The notes: generated from the letters alone by a model not told the origin. A DNA stretch of 64,000 bases from Hyaloscypha bicolor E (GCF_002865645.1 NW_020194518.1:991463-1055462), one strand, 5' to 3'. Shown: positions 12,442 to 22,889, counted from the stretch's first letter. Numbers and translations are program-made.

Positions 12442-13051
12442 CTTGCGGGCTTCTTCTGAGATATGGAAGAATGAGATGCGATTGAAGATTGTGAGACTGC
12501 TTGTGTAATCACGAGATGATATTCAAGGCCACCACAAACGCTTTTATCTGAGGTCAGTTGTGGGTATCGTGGACTGATAAACGATGGAGGATCTTCAGGC
12601 CGAGGATGACTTCGCCGCGTCAGCAAAACCGCCAGAGGGTCTCAGCTGAAGCAAAAAGTGGCCAATCAGGAAGTTGCATTTCTGGTGATGGAACAGTTCC
12701 AGTGGAACTGGGCAGGGCTGTGCCGTCTCCTTGCTTTGGCGTTTGAGCAGTTCGTGTCTGGGCGAATGAGAGACATCAGCCTTGGTGGGCTAGGGGAGTT
12801 CCGAAAGCCCACCGCGTGATATTCAATGTGACACAGGGAAGACAGGATGTCATTGGGCATTCTGTAAGGCTATTGTTTCAAAGACGAAGGCTCAATTGGA
12901 AGGTTAAGGAGACAACTTTGCCTTCCTCAAGGCGGGGCTGGAAGACGGTCCCTTCCCACATAACTCACACTCACAACAGACTCACTTCTTGATCGAACAT
13001 GAAGACTAAAGGTCACCGATACAGAATATGCCTTCCGCATAATCATATACG
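12442..13051. other. intergenic
   Basis: This 610-base gap separates two minus-strand genes and should include the promoter of the membrane protein gene. The frames of about 60 codons seen here look random; nothing else is recognised. Confidence 0.45.
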
Positions 13052-13601
13052 CTATACTTCAATCAAGCTTGTCCACCTTTCTTTCAAGAACTCAACGACA
13101 CCGTCGGGCCCCTTCTCGACTTGGAGGCCCTGAGGAATGGCCATCGTCTTGATGCCAGGCACCGTTTCCCTCGCTATTCTTTGGATCTCATCACTCTCTT
13201 CCTGGGTCCACATTGATGCAGCAAACTTTGAAGAATATAGTCAGCAAGTTAATTTTAACGAACTCACTGGTGCAGCAGATCATAACCCGCACTTGGTGGT
13301 ATATGAGGCGGAATTCAAGGGTGAGAGACCAAAATATCTGGATGGTTCCTTTCACACATCGACTTTACATCCTCTAGCCCTACTCATGATTTGAGAATCA
13401 GCTTCACCAACCTGAGACCTCACGTCCAGTGGACGGCAAGCACCATGCTTGCAACAAGAGACAGGACGCACTTTCAGCATTCTCAACATGAGTGATGGTA
13501 TAGGTGTCCTTTACATCTTCAATGAGCCGACCAACCACCCGCTTGGCTCGTTCCGGAACTGTGTTGACTGTACACAATTTGTAAGGTCCCTTTGGAGCCA
13601 T
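13052..13601 (-). CDS. conserved 115-residue protein of unknown function
   Basis: Three exons (13601-13472, 13373-13330, 13225-13052) give 115 residues starting MAPKGPYKLCTVNT. The joined sequence alternates predicted strands and helices (ERAKRVVGRLIEDVKD, then SMCERNHPDIL, then FAASMWTQEES), which reads like a small Rossmann-like alpha/beta domain. It recalls a group of conserved fungal hypothetical proteins, from memory only. The second intron has a weak GTCTCT donor, but the joined frame across both introns is smooth. Upstream of the ATG the frame stays open to 13838 and reads as an Arg-rich, acidic-poor stretch that could be a mitochondrial presequence if an upstream start is used. A 5' leader is the simpler reading. 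Confidence 0.65.
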
Positions 13602-14647
13602 CCTTGGCCGAGTTTGGAACGAGAAGTATGAGACTGAAGCGAAAGATGAAAAGCACAAAATACTGGAGAATGTTATGACACCTACAGAAAACGCCTCCGA
13701 GGCTTCAGAGAAAAGAGCTTTGTGGAGGATTGAACGGCATGCTAGGCGTGGGGAATTTGGCGGGAGCGAAACTCGGCAACGACCGGCAAAATATTTTCCT
13801 CCGAGACTTCGAACACTATTTCCGAGCAACAACGACAAACAACGATGATTTTAGATGAAAAGACAGCTGGCCTATTTTACTTTTTCTAACAGCCCAGAGG
13901 ACATTGTCTGAGCCTCTCTTGAAGATTAGGATACCGTGCTACTCTGTTGCTACTCCGTTTCATATTATTCTCGCATAATGTATAGTAGAGTCATATAGGG
14001 CTGGTCCCCAAGTGTTTTCTTTCATTTCTTTGGTCTCACCCCCTATCCAAACACACTTCGGCCTCAACTGCACAAAACAAAAAACAACCTTCTTGTACAA
14101 CCTTCGAACCACGTTCCAAATATATTCCTACCCGCTCCTCGAAACAGAATATTCCCTACGTTTCAGCTGTAGTTTCTGTTACTTTCAAAGATGTGGCTAC
14201 CCGGGTTCCGCAATCTGGCCAAATCTGGATGTCCCTCGTGCTCCCTTGTTTAGCCAGATCACGTACACTGCGAACAGCTTGTTTTGACTCTTGATTTGAG
14301 ATCATCTAGTCAGCTAGATAGATTGCCTGCTAATGAATCTGGAGTGGAACATTTTTTGGCACGTGGGGATTGGATGAGGGGTGGGCCTCAGTTTTTAGGT
14401 CTGGCTTGGGGACTTTTCGTTCGTGGAAACTTGCGGAGATGTGACGAGAGCGACAGATGAGGCATGCAGCGCTGAAATGTGATATAGAATCGTGCAGTCA
14501 AGTGGCTGCGTGGTGCCATCGTGATATAGATGGCTTCGGTTGCCCGGCACGTGAAGGGTTGTATAAGAAGCATCGCGAGGATTTTATTTCCCTTTGGTCT
14601 CCCCCTCTTGTTCTCAGCTGTCTTTCGTCTTCCTCTATGTATCCATT
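13602..14647. other. intergenic
   Basis: About one kilobase without a supported gene. A TATAAG box sits at about 14561-14566, some 85 bases before the LPMO-pseudogene start, so the ancestral promoter of that gene may still be present. Confidence 0.45.
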
Positions 14648-15076
14648 ATGAAGATCCTCACTTGTGTTCTTACATTGGCGGTAGTCGCCCAAGGAGCCTC
14701 AGCTCAAGAACCACACTACACGTTCCCTAATATCATCGGTACTAAAGAATGGGAAGATGTCCGGCAATGGACAGGATACACTGGCAACGGCCCCTCTTGG
14801 GCGTTTCCTCTACAGACATCAGATGCAATAAAAACGGCGGCAAGAACTTCGCAAAGGGGACGACAACCATCGCCGCGGGTTCAATGACAGGCTTCCAGAC
14901 AAACCTGGCAATCTTCCATTATGGTTACGGGCAGCGGAGCAGGAACGCCGGGCCCTCTTGTGTCTTTCCCTGGCGCGTACAAGAATACTGATCCGGGGAT
15001 TAAGTATAATATTAATTCTCCGGTGAAGAACCCGATGGATTATGTGCCTTCGGGACCCCCTATTTGGACTGGGTAG
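14648..15076 (+). pseudogene. AA9 lytic polysaccharide monooxygenase (GH61) pseudogene, internally deleted and frameshifted
   Basis: The start codes for a secretory signal (MKILTCVLTLAVVAQGASA), then HYTFPNIIG, the N-terminal histidine-brace region of AA9 enzymes. Family features continue in a second frame (STDIRCNKNGGKNFAKG, then [17 protein letters not shown]) and in a third ([17 protein letters not shown] to PSGPPIWTG and stop). A frame change lies around 14788-14812. At about 14923-14926 the sequence jumps directly from the FHYG region to the C-terminal linker, so well over a hundred residues, including the second copper-binding His and the axial Tyr, are missing. Intact AA9 enzymes oxidatively cleave cellulose outside the cell; this copy cannot. 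No intron of workable length explains the changes. Confidence 0.85.
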
Positions 15077-15295
15077 GTTTGGGTTTGTAGAGAGACTGGG
15101 TAATGATGGAGTCGGGAGACGAAGAGAGGTGAGAATGAGAGAAGGACAATGCTATATTGTGTCAGCTGATACTGCTTTGGCTGGGAGAGAAGAGCTCAAT
15201 GGGGCGAAGTGGAACCCTTGATTCTGAAGATCTCAATGTTCTAAAAGCGTACGAATCTACCAGACCTCGGAGACTTGATCAAGCTCATATTCATC

Positions 15296-16343
15296 CTATA
15301 ACCGACTCTTCACTATGCCTTCGTCCATCAAAATAATCACCCACCTCACTCCCAACATTTGAAAATCCCCAGCCACTCCAAGATCCTCCTCAACCTCCAA
15401 CCCCTCTTCTCTCGCTCTCTTCAAAATCCCCTGGAACTTCTCGTTTCCCTCAACACCAATAACCACATCTCTCAACCCTTCCTCTTCACCATCTCTCCCC
15501 TCGCAAAACTCCATTATTGCATTTGTAAAGGCCACTTCTCTGCTCCCCTCCCCCTCTAGCCTGCCCACCCCAAACAAGCTCTCCCACTGCCTCACAGCAC
15601 CCTCAACATCGGTATCCTCTGGCGCAAGCCGAAGAGTGACAGCCATAAGGTGCAGTTGAGAATGTCGCTTCATAGCCGCCCCATATTTCTCAAACCCACT
15701 GAGCGGGCCACAAGCGTGCCAAGGCGCAAATCTCTCTTTCATCCCATCTGACACCCTTCCACCTCCTTCCTCGGAAAAGTGCGAATCAAGCTCAGGTATT
15801 ACGCCGCCCTTGATACCCTTGGGATGGTATTGTATACACACGCCCTCTTCTGTTCTATGCTCGAATATAACTTTTGCGAGATTGTGTGACTTTAGGTATT
15901 CGCGGCGGGCAATGGCGGAGGCGGACTGCATTATTATCATGTAGCCTCCCTCGCCTCGCTTTGAGAGGTGGCGGGATGCGGGGGTTGAGGTGGATGGGGA
16001 GGAGGAGAGCGGGGAGACGACTTCGAGGACGTCGCCGCCTAGAGGGACTTCAGACAGCAATATTTAGCTAATGAGTGTGTTTGAGGTGGGGATGAGGTGA
16101 GGCGGGGAAGGAGCGGTACCCAGGAAGTTATGAAGCCCCCATTGTGCGACGAGGGGATCTTCGTAGATTACTTCTGTGCCGAGTATCTTTGTCTATCCCT
16201 CTCAGCTTCCATTGCTAATACAGACAGAGGAGAAGTTCTACCAAAACATGCCTGGCATTCTCCAAATCATGAGCGACTAGCGCGATTTGACGGAGACGTG
16301 TAGGTTCGGGACCTATGGGTGGTTTCTTGATTGTCGGTGCCAT
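15296..16343 (-). CDS. VOC-superfamily (glyoxalase-like) protein
   Basis: Three exons (16343-16242, 16192-16120, 16047-15296) join to 308 residues. The start is an ATG in a good context giving MAPTIKKPPIGPEPTRL. The spliced N terminus reads RQIALVAHDLENARHVL, then TKILGTEVIYEDPLVAQWGLHN and VPLGGDVLEVVSP, the first two beta-alpha-beta elements of a glyoxalase-like module; LSKRGEGGYMIIMQ and HPKGIKGGVIPELD belong to the second. Members bind a metal and act on small carbonyl or aromatic compounds; the substrate here is unknown. The exon 2/3 border uses the AG inside the run GTCTGAAG, because the more obvious TTAG would put TAA in frame. The C-terminal 100 residues are less typical and may be a dimerisation extension. 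Confidence 0.75.
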
Positions 16344-16686
16344 TTGGACGCCATGGAGGCTCTTGAAGACCCATTACAGCTCCAGATAGCTCTGGCATAC
16401 GATAATCGGGCATTTTGGTGATGTTCCTGTCATCCCTCGGCTCATGCAGAAGTTTCCCCGCAGGGGTTCGGCCGAGACGAAAGAGGTTAGAGGTTTTACT
16501 GCACCTACACGTTTCCCATGAATAAATGCACAAAACAAAGTTTATTTCAGCTTCGAATTCTTAATTGTTTGAAGTTGGTCTCTTCTCTGAAGCCTCCTTT
16601 GTAAAGAATTGGATCATTTTCCAGCTTCATTGAATCCGCTTCCCCGCCTTGCTCCAAGAGATTTCAGTGACTAGTCAACAGTCAAC
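16344..16686. other. divergent promoter region
   Basis: These 343 bases separate the divergent VOC and enoyl-CoA isomerase starts and presumably hold both promoters. No distinct regulatory site was recognised. Confidence 0.4.
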
Positions 16687-17774
16687 ATGCCTTCTAAATA
16701 CCAAGACATAATCCTAGAAATCACCGGCCAAATCGGGGTGATCAAGGTTACTTGCCTTCACAGTCCCATTCCGTGCTCCATCACTCATAAAGTCTCTAGT
16801 TGAACCGCCCCAAAAGCCTCAACGCATTCGGCGGCAAACTGATGCAAGAAACCATCTCTGCAATACGAGAACTGAACGAGCACCCCGATACAGTCTTCAC
16901 CGTCCTAACCGGAGAAGGGAGATTCTTCTCTGCTGGTGCTGATGTGAGAGGTTCGTCTTCAGCCTCTTATCTGGGTTCTCAACAGGGCGGAGGGAGAGCT
17001 GATCACGTGAAACCCCAGGATCCGGACTCGAAACCTCTGAGAACTATGCCTCGAAAGCAGAAAAGAAGATTGCCTATTTGGCGATGTCTGCGCCTGGTAT
17101 GTATTTCCTCCCTTTCGTCTTGCATTCTAAATTCTTCGCTGACGCCCCATGTTAGCAATCGAAATGCTCCGCTCCATAATCGACCACACGAAAATCTTCG
17201 TCCTTGCTCTTAACGGTCCGGGGGTTGGGGGAGGCGCAGCCTGGTTTACAGGTGTTTCCGACATAGTTCTAGCCTCCTCTTCCGCATATCTGCAAGTGCC
17301 ATTTTCCGCCCTCGGACTCGTGCCTGAAAACGGATCTGCGATCAACTTTTCGCAATCCATGGGTGTGCATCGGACGAATGAGTTCTTGATGTTTGGGAAG
17401 AAGTTAAGTGCTCAAGAGCTCGAGCAATATGGAATGGTGAACCGAGTCTTTGAGTCGAAGGGTGAGGATTTTCAGAAACAGGTTAGAGAGTATTTGGAGG
17501 AGCAGTTAAGCGTCAATGATGGGAAGAGTATGATGGAGATGAAGAGGTTGCAGAATGCGCCGTTGAGGGATGGGAGGTTGGTTGCTGTGTGGAATAGCAT
17601 GGATGCTCTGGCAGAGAGATTCGTTGATGGGGCTCCGTATAGAAGGTTTGAAATTAAGAAGAGGGAGTTGGAAGGTGAGTTATCTTCATAGCATGACTTT
17701 GCCTTTGTTGTGATTATAGAGCGACTGCTGACAATTGTATAGCGAAATCTATGAGCCGAGCTTCGAAAATCTAG
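16687..17774 (+). CDS. peroxisomal enoyl-CoA hydratase/isomerase family protein (ECI1/DCI1-like)
   Basis: Five exons (16687-16746, 16800-16950, 17019-17096, 17156-17674, 17743-17774) join to 279 residues. The crotonase fold is clear: LNRPKSLNAFGGKLMQE, then FFSAGADVRG (oxyanion-hole loop) and LNGPGVGGGAAW (second oxyanion-hole glycine region). LGLVPENGSAINF places a Glu where yeast Eci1 has its catalytic Glu. The last exon adds SRASKI, a plausible variant of the C-terminal peroxisomal targeting signal 1. Yeast Eci1 shifts 3-enoyl-CoA double bonds to position 2 so that unsaturated fatty acids can enter beta-oxidation. Isomerase rather than hydratase is favoured because only one of the two hydratase glutamates is evident. 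The stop codon is shared with the gene on the other strand. Confidence 0.85.
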
Positions 17775-18667
17775 ACGAAATGATATTTGACCTTAGAGAG
17801 TAAAGTTTTGCTATCATCAAATCCCTCCTTGCATTCTTCATCCTCAGATCTACATGTTGGCCAATCCGCCGCACCACTCATCAACCAGCACGGACGAGCG
17901 TCCTTGTCCAGAGATTTCTGTATAGCATTCCTTACACGCAGGTCCAACCCGTCGTACTCATAATTCGCCGGCGTGAGATGTGTCCCATGCTCCCATATGA
18001 GTGACGCAATGGCGCAGTGTGGAGCACCGGCACCAAAGCACTTCGCTATAGCAGCTACATACCGGCCCGAACGCTCTGGTCAAGTCTTCTCGTTTGCGTT
18101 CCGCCAAGCATCCTCATTGTTTTCGTGGGTCTGCTGGCGTATTGCCGAAAGTCGAGGCAACTGGTGCAGAGTATCATCTTCGTACTCGTCCACCCAGGTC
18201 GTGGGCTCAAGGACTTTGAGTTTGTTCAGCAGCCCGTTTCTTACCAGAGTTTCAAACGATACGACGTGGAGGATATCGGCGGGTGCAATTTCGAAGAGGA
18301 AGAGGAATTCGGTTTTGAAAAGGGATTCGTTGATACTAAAAAGAACGCTTGAAACTTCGGCTGCAACTTCTTTACCGCAGGGGTATTCGTTGCTTCGGAC
18401 GACGGAAATATGAATACCGCTAGCCCCTTGGACTGCCAGATCGATGGCGTATTTCAAGGCACGTATTGAGTCCTCTGTGGTTGAGATGAAGCATGTAGGG
18501 ATCCTGTTGTGCAAGTTGTTGTGGTTCTCGAAGATTTTGGCAATCTCAAAGAGACCAATTTCTCTCCGATTTTGATCGCCGGATAGAAAGCCTCGTCGCG
18601 AATTTGTGCCGGCTGATGAACTGGACCATGTGCGGAAGAGGAGGCGAAATGGCGACTCTGGCTCCAT
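17771..18667 (-). pseudogene. DUF7587-like protein gene with an in-frame TGA
   Basis: One frame runs 298 codons from ATG 18667 to the stop at 17771, interrupted only by TGA at 18080-18082. Before the stop: PFRLLFRTW, then SRRGFLSGD, FISTTEDSIRALKYA and FLFLFEIAPADILHVVSF, which recall the fungal DUF7587 domain and perhaps an ADP-ribosyltransferase-like fold (from memory, not verified). After the stop the same frame continues as ERSGRYVAAIAKCFG, then HCAIASLIWEHGTHLTP and ARPCWLMSGAADWP, clearly the rest of the same protein. No GT-AG intron with the right phase removes the TGA. It could be a recent nonsense change (CGA or TGG to TGA), stop readthrough or a sequencing error. Its stop overlaps that of the enoyl-CoA isomerase gene. 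Confidence 0.7.
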
Positions 18668-18897
18668 GTTCTCGTGGTTAAAACCTGGGATAATACTATG
18701 CAGAAGGATTGATCACTTTTTGGTACAGACGCGTTGCGGAGGAAATGCAGAAAATGAGACGCGTCACACTTTAGTACGCGTTGCCATGTGACTCTGAAGT
18801 GAGGTTACACATATGCACGCGTTGTCAAGTCCTGCTGCAGCCTGCAGCTGATGGTCAACGACCCAGCCTTGTCCAGCCACCTCTCACCCTTCTCACC

Positions 18898-20331
18898 TCA
18901 CTGGTCGTGATCCTCATCCTTCCCAGGCCACAAAATATCCCCCTTCAACACCGCTCTTATATGCATACCCCCAACAAAAAGCCAAATCACTACAAGCAAC
19001 ACAGTCATCACACTCCCCAGCCATAAAACACCCTCACTCATGAGTGCTGATCCCAATTCAATCGTGACAATTGTGAAACCAACGTTAGGAAAAACTATCG
19101 AATTAGTATAGGCTTTCCTGAATCTCAAGGGAGAGTTCAGAAGCTGAGGAGCCGAGCTCCCAACACTAATATGTAGGCAGGCTCCTATAGAGCTCCCGGG
19201 ATCTGAGCTCTCAGAGGTAATAGCAGAAAACAACAGAATGGGATGAGAATATAGCTTACCAAAAGACCACCACACAAGATGAAAACTCATGCCTTGCATC
19301 CCCAGTGCTCCGGCAAGCGTACTAACCAGACTGATAGAGAAAAACCAGAAAGCTGTAGCCCAGAGGAAGACAGCCACCGCGACGGCAAGGATGCGGAACA
19401 CGTCTGGAATAATAGCTGGATCGGAGACTCCTGATATGCTGGTGTAGGAGGGGTATATTCTCCCCAAGTCGTTCGAGATTCCCAGCAGGGCGAGGCCGGT
19501 GAAAGAGGGCGGCCCAACAGCAATGAACATTCCGGGGCGTGTGTTCGGGTTGGGGAGGCCAGATGTCATCAATCGGGAGATGTAGGGGCCGTACATAAAT
19601 ACTGCTATGAGCATTCCCAGACCCTGAAATGAGATCCCTGCTATGAGGATGGGCAGAGCTTGGGATGATGGTTGGGAGGGCGAGATTAGAGACGCCAGGG
19701 TGCCGCAGAGCATGATGGGGAAGATGGGAAGGATCCATTGAGGTGTCATGTTTTGTACTGTGAGAGGCTTGCCGGTGAAGAGGAAGTAGTATTGGCCGGT
19801 TGCTATGCAGAGAGTGAGGGCTGCATAGAGCCAAAATAGAACTCGAAGCGTGACGACGAGCCAGTAGCCGGTGTGAGGGACACCGTATTGTTGGATATTT
19901 GAGAAAATATTGACGATTGAGATCCAGAAAGTGGGAATGAATAGTGATTCCGTTGGGTGTGTGAGGCAGCTTCTCATGGTCTGCGGGAACAGTGTGAAGC
20001 GAGCGGCCAACAAGGAACAAAAGAGGAGGAAAAGGACAATGTCGAGGATGAGCACAATGTCACCGATAGCTTGGAGTCCATGAAATCGGTGAGGTGTTTG
20101 GGAAAGAAGCAGAGCAATTCCTCCTGTTGACATTGTACATGTGAACCATGCCAGTGTGAAGTGATGGATTCGATCCCGGACGCTAAGGTCACCATGAAGA
20201 GTCTCTTTCGTGGTCTGCAAGCTGCCCCTTTGTCCTTCCAAAGAATTGGATGAATGCCTCCTCCTCGTTGACTGTCGAGAGACAGGCATCATCGGGCCGT
20301 CCACCCTCGTCTGTACAGTTGGTAGAGGCAT
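18898..20331 (-). CDS. TDT/SLAC1-family transporter (malate/sulfite exporter-like)
   Basis: Two exons (20331-19260, 19094-18898) give 422 residues. The intron of 165 bases (donor GTAAGC, acceptor GATAG) has no stop and is a multiple of three, so unspliced mRNA would also translate. Splicing restores WWSFVFPNVGFTIVTIELG, the expected last-helix region. About ten hydrophobic segments follow a Ser/Arg-rich N terminus, the first containing FTLAWFTCTMSTGGIALLL, typical of the tellurite-resistance/dicarboxylate transporter family (Mae1, Ssu1, SLAC1). Members move malate, sulfite or other anions across the plasma membrane; the resemblance seems closer to Mae1-type malate permeases. The ATG at 20331 is chosen over an upstream non-ATG frame. 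Confidence 0.85.
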   Translation of the reverse strand: MPLPTVQTRVDGPMMPVSRQSTRRRHSSNSLEGQRGSLQTTKETLHGDLSVRDRIHHFTLAWFTCTMSTGGIALLLSQTPHRFHGLQAIGDIVLILDIVLFLLFCSLLAARFTLFPQTMRSCLTHPTESLFIPTFWISIVNIFSNIQQYGVPHTGYWLVVTLRVLFWLYAALTLCIATGQYYFLFTGKPLTVQNMTPQWILPIFPIMLCGTLASLISPSQPSSQALPILIAGISFQGLGMLIAVFMYGPYISRLMTSGLPNPNTRPGMFIAVGPPSFTGLALLGISNDLGRIYPSYTSISGVSDPAIIPDVFRILAVAVAVFLWATAFWFFSISLVSTLAGALGMQGMSFHLVWWSFGKLYSHPILLFSAITSESSDPGSSIGACLHISVGSSAPQLLNSPLRFRKAYTNSIVFPNVGFTIVTIELGSALMSEGVLWLGSVMTVLLVVIWLFVGGMHIRAVLKGDILWPGKDEDHDQ

Positions 20332-20847
20332 CGGATGACTTGTACAGCTTTCTGGCGGACTTGCCGATATAAGAATTCTCAAGGTCTGCTCAACTGAGAG
20401 CAACTATCGAGTTGATACGAATCCTCTCCATGTTTGAACTTGTAAGGCATTGCAAAGCAGAAAACAAAGCCGTTGAGAAAAATTTGGCTACATGTCGTCA
20501 AGGAGGCCGCCAAAAATGAGACGCCGTTGTGGAGATAAGAACCGGCCCGTCGAGACCCTTGCTAGCGTGAGCCCCCGGATTATCCATGCAGGTCCCCCCA
20601 ACGTTGAAACATATTTTTTTGCGATAAGGGAGAACCGGAATGGTAGAAGGGTGCTGTGAGAAGAAAGCGTGTTGCAATGCAAAGGTAGTTGAATTCTCAC
20701 TCGGAGTCTACCAGCTTGCCGGATTTTCGGCGGGTTAATCTCACACCAACTTCAGGGAGGCATTTGAGTAAACTACAACGACTTACTTGCTAGGATATCC
20801 GATATCAACGCCTCGGATATAGCAAGATGCCTCTCCAGAACATTCCA
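20332..20847. other. intergenic / transporter promoter
   Basis: This 516-base gap includes the presumed promoter of the transporter gene. The small frames in it are not supported. Confidence 0.4.
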
Positions 20848-21987
20848 TCAAAGCTCAGCAATCCTCAACACCGCCTTCCCAAAATTCTCCCCCTTCAACA
20901 TCCCCACCAGCCCCTCAGCAGCACGATCAATCCCATCCGTAACCGCCATCTTAATCTTGATCTCTCCATCCTTAATCCACTTCTGCATATTCTTCTGATG
21001 CTCCTCGTTATACTTCCCTCCCATATCAGCATCAAACACCCGAAAACCTCTAATCGTCAATCCCTTGCCAACAACCAGCGGCATGTTCTGGATGCCGTGA
21101 GTCTCGCCTGGTTTTTTGCTGGTTTGCGAGACGCTGCCACAAGATACTGATCTCTATTAGCAACTCGCCTGTCTTACTTCAGGTGGGAAGTACTTGCCGA
21201 CTCTCCCACCCGTGCTCAAAGCGAAAAGCGCAGCATCCAACTGCTCACCGCCTACATTGTCATAATAAATATTCAGTCCCTGCTCCCCGAGCTCTCCCAA
21301 AATCCTCTTCAACGCCTCTACCGGGTTCTCCTTCTTATAATTAAACCCCGCATCAAAACCGAGCTCTTGCGTAATGAACTTCAATTTCTCATCACTCCCC
21401 ACGCTCCCGACAACCTTCAGCCCCTCCCTCTTCGCCAATTGCCCAACGATTTGCCCAACAGCGCCACTAGCAGCAGAAATAAAGATTACCTCTCCTCTTC
21501 TCGGCTTCCCAATCTCGTACAGACTCGAGTAAGCCGTCAACCCACTCATTCCCAGCGCGCCCAAAAATAATTTCGGGTCCAAGCCTAGCGGATTCTTCAA
21601 CAGACTAACTCCAGCGTTCCCGCCACCAGGTGCTTGCTCAAGATCCGCTCTTTCTTTCGGGATGATTTGATACTCCGAGAATTCTGCGTCTCCAAGGATG
21701 ACGTCGCCGGCTTTGAAGCGTGGGTTGGAGGACGAGATGACGGTCGAGATGGCGTTGTTGGTGACGGGTTCGTTGAGGGGGTATCCGGTTACGTAGAGGC
21801 CAGTTCCTGGGCGCATGCGGCCTCGTTGGTAGGGGTCGAAGGAGAGGTAGTTTGTTTTTACGATGAGGCTGCCGCGGGGGAGGGGCTGATTGAGGTCGAA
21901 TTCGGAAGAGGTGATGGTTAAGTCAGAGCCAGGGATTGGGAAGCCAACTGGGTTCTTTGCCAGGACGAGAGATTTGTTTTGTACCAT
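20848..21987 (-). CDS. zinc-independent MDR reductase (alkenal/one oxidoreductase-like)
   Basis: Two exons (21987-21198, 21146-20848) give 362 residues. The intron of 51 bases begins with GC rather than GT (GCAAGT...ATCAG), and this is the only splice that gives RVVSCGSVSQTSKKPG, the expected strand after the cofactor loop. The protein has the medium-chain dehydrogenase/reductase layout without zinc ligands: an N-terminal catalytic domain (LSFDPYQRGRM), then the NADP-binding motif SAASGAVGQIVGQLAKREG and DNVGGEQLDAAL. It resembles leukotriene B4 12-hydroxydehydrogenase/alkenal double-bond reductases, which reduce alpha,beta-unsaturated carbonyls with NADPH in the cytosol. The substrate is not known. 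Confidence 0.88.
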
Positions 21988-22320
21988 CGTGAAGGTTGGA
22001 GGGGTCGTAGAGAGGGAAAGGCGATCTGTAAGGGAAGTGAATGTGTCTTGTATGAATTGATGTGAGTTGAAGGTTCCGAATGGTGGATTTAAGCAGGAAG
22101 CAAGAATTTATGTGATTTTTTGATAAGATCTGAAGGTGGGCAAAATGGTTATAGTTGTCTCATACTTATGAGATTGGTGTTAATATGAATTGGATTTGTA
22201 AAGGCTGGGTTTGTAATCGAAGAGGTCCTTCTTAGACAGGGATCCTCAGAGCGGGGAAGAATCACCAAAATTGGGCATTGGTGATTACTGAACCCCACTT
22301 GATGCTCCAAGCACCATGCG
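21988..22320. other. MDR reductase promoter region
   Basis: These 333 bases lie between the reductase start and the left target duplication of the MITE. No feature recognised. Confidence 0.4.
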
Positions 22321-22889
22321 GGCTTTGGCAGTGTGTCAAATGAATAGAGTAGAATAGAATAACGGCCGTTACTCTTATTTTATTCATATATTATTCAAGT
22401 TATTCATGAATAATCATGAATAATTTAAATGACGCACGTGATCTCTGCACGTGATTGAGCTAGCCTAATCGGGTAGGGCTTCCGGGAGGGCCCGCACCTA
22501 GCGCCACCTAGCGCCACCTCGCTACCCAATCAGGTGGTAGTGGCGCTTGGTAAGCGGATCGAACCTTAGCGATAATTAGTTTATATATTATAGAAAATCT
22601 GTATTTAAGTAGCATTATATAAGTATTAGCTTAGCTTATATAAGGCTACTTAATAAATACCTCAGTTTCTTTTTTTAAATTTAAATATATGTCAATTTAC
22701 TATAATTAATTGACTTTCACGTGACTTTCACGTGGTTATTCATGGTTATTCATGTTATTCATGAATAATTATTCTATTTTACTCAAATTATTTAAGATAT
22801 TCGTTACTCTTATTTTATTCAAGTTATTCATGAATTATTCATGAATAACTCGAATAACTTGAATAATCCTTTGACACACTGGGCTTTGG
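22321..22889. mobile_element. hAT-type MITE with 8-bp target-site duplication
   Basis: The element spans 22329-22881 (553 bases). It starts with CAGTGTGTCAAA and ends with the exact inverse complement TTTGACACACTG, and it is bounded by an 8-bp direct duplication GGCTTTGG at 22321-22328 and 22882-22889. CAG...CTG ends with 8-bp duplications are the signature of hAT transposons. The ends are AT-rich with repeated palindromes around TTATTCATGAATAA; a block beginning GTTACTCTTATTTTATTCA occurs near both ends (from 22368 and 22803). The middle is richer in GC with CACGTGA and GCGCCACCTA repeats. It has no coding capacity, so it must have been mobilised in trans. Confidence 0.88.

Noticed and set aside
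13602..13838. Arg-rich extension of the 115-residue protein as a mitochondrial presequence
   Set aside because: Conserved-looking sequence starts at MAPKGPYK; the extension lacks independent support, though it stays open.
22550..22570. GGTTCGATCC (minus strand) inside the MITE, like a tRNA B box
   Set aside because: No matching acceptor stem, A box or anticodon arm at the right distance; chance or at best a remnant.
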